From NCBI GenBank assembly GCA_963592205.1, contig CAVAVU010000100.1:1-39698 (forward strand): a DNA stretch of 39,698 nucleotides, given 5' to 3'. Origin of the DNA: Claveliimonas sp963592205. Its GTDB lineage: Bacteria > Bacillota > Clostridia > Lachnospirales > Lachnospiraceae. The translations under genes and the position numbers were made by a program. Of this stretch, positions 39,121 to 39,698 are shown in pieces. The notes below the pieces were generated by a model, which made no database searches, was not told the origin of the DNA, and saw nothing but the letters and a program-made list of their open reading frames with translations. Numbering within the stretch: the stretch's first letter is position 1; each line of letters opens with the position of its first letter.

Positions 39121-39698
39121 TTAACGCATGATCAGCTGTTCCGCAGGCGTCTGTTTAATGTAGCGGATGAATTCGCGGACGGCAATGGTTGTGTGCTTCT
39201 GATCCTTTATTGAAATACCAATAGTACGGTAATACATTGGATCGGTCGGTTTTGTGACAACATTGTACGGACACCGAACGAGAGCGGATTCCGGCAGAAT
39301 GGAGATACCGAATCCGCTTTCAATCAGAGCCAGGACCGTATTATCTTCCTTGGCATAATAATGGATATCAGGTTGTGCATGGATAGCACGCCAGATGATC
39401 TGGCTGTCGTTGTCACTACCCTCATCCAGATAAATAAAAGGTTCTTTGGGCAGCTGCTCCAATGGAAATACATCCACGTTTACAAGTGGATGATCCGGAG
39501 GGAGTACTACGTACAAAGGATCTTTTTTTAATGTAATCGTTTCGAAGTTACGGATTCCCTGAATCGCAAGAAATGCCAGATCGATCCGTCCGGTCAGCAG
39601 ATGCTTGTCCAGCTCCGTAAAGTCACCTTCGATCAGTTCAAATGTGATCAGTGGATAAAGTTCCTGAAATCCTTTGATCAGATTCGGCAGCATATTGC
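39121..39698 (-). CDS. LysR-family regulator, C-terminal part (cut by window end)
   Basis: At least 192 residues of a LysR effector-binding domain: LIKGFQELYPLITFELIEGD, LLTGRIDLAFLAI, LYVVLPPDHPLVN, FIYLDEGSD, LIESGFGISILPESAL and a final VREFIRYIKQ helix. The frame is open to the window end, so the N-terminal helix-turn-helix lies to the right. It is convergent with the GpsA-like gene with 15 nt between the stops. The target is unknown. Confidence 0.85.
   Translation of the reverse strand, partial: NMLPNLIKGFQELYPLITFELIEGDFTELDKHLLTGRIDLAFLAIQGIRNFETITLKKDPLYVVLPPDHPLVNVDVFPLEQLPKEPFIYLDEGSDNDSQIIWRAIHAQPDIHYYAKEDNTVLALIESGFGISILPESALVRCPYNVVTKPTDPMYYRTIGISIKDQKHTTIAVREFIRYIKQTPAEQLIMR

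Overview
The window reads as a chromosomal segment of a spore-forming Gram-positive of the class Clostridia, most likely Lachnospiraceae. The evidence is the dcw order mraZ-rsmH-ftsL-PBP-PBP-mraY-murD-ftsW-ftsQ-ftsZ running into spoIIGA-sigE and then sigG, strong AGGAGG ribosome sites, A/G-ending codons, and r1t-type phage holins of a kind I associate with gut clostridia. The genus is not certain.

Region 1 (1 to about 6000) is the right-hand end of a decayed prophage. It opens with a tail-tip cassette: two different C-terminal reading frames converge tail to tail between near-perfect 84-bp inverted repeats, which is the layout of a DNA-inversion switch for phage receptor binding. Next come small late genes, a fused tail-gene relic, a coiled-coil protein and holin, and then an inserted module with its own promoter (two small proteins, an ORF6N regulator and an Amidase_2 endolysin). 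That module ends exactly where the last 12 codons of a lost SPOR-domain amidase remain. After it lies a 5'-truncated cotJC spore-coat gene with its terminator, then a second holin and an Amidase_3/SPOR endolysin.

Region 2 (6060 to 20730) is the division and wall cluster. A stand-alone SEDS glycosyltransferase, a DegV protein and a small membrane protein precede mraZ. The mraZ promoter carries five AAAGTGG boxes about 10 bp apart, the expected MraZ operator. The cluster makes lipid I precursors (mraY, murD), the septal polymerase and transpeptidases (ftsW and two class B PBPs, the second SpoVD-like), and the divisome scaffold (ftsL, ftsQ/divIB, ftsZ). murE, murF, murG, murB, murC and ftsA are not in the cluster.

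Region 3 (20730 to 25020) controls sporulation. spoIIGA-sigE is preceded by perfect -35 and -10 hexamers set 21 bp apart, like the Spo0A-activated spoIIG promoter of Bacillus. A beta-CASP nuclease-like protein and sigG follow.

Region 4 (25020 to 35920) holds housekeeping genes: a HAD phosphatase, a small acidic protein, a convergent FMN-bind-like membrane protein, pth, mfd, a PrsA-like lipoprotein foldase, a very large fused ABC transporter with three internal repeats in its outer domain, and yqeY.

Region 5 (35960 to the end) holds a beta-phosphoglucomutase-like HAD gene, a LacI-family repressor with palindromic sites inside its own promoter, a divergent GpsA-like dehydrogenase with an altered glycine motif, and the C-terminal part of a LysR regulator cut by the window end.
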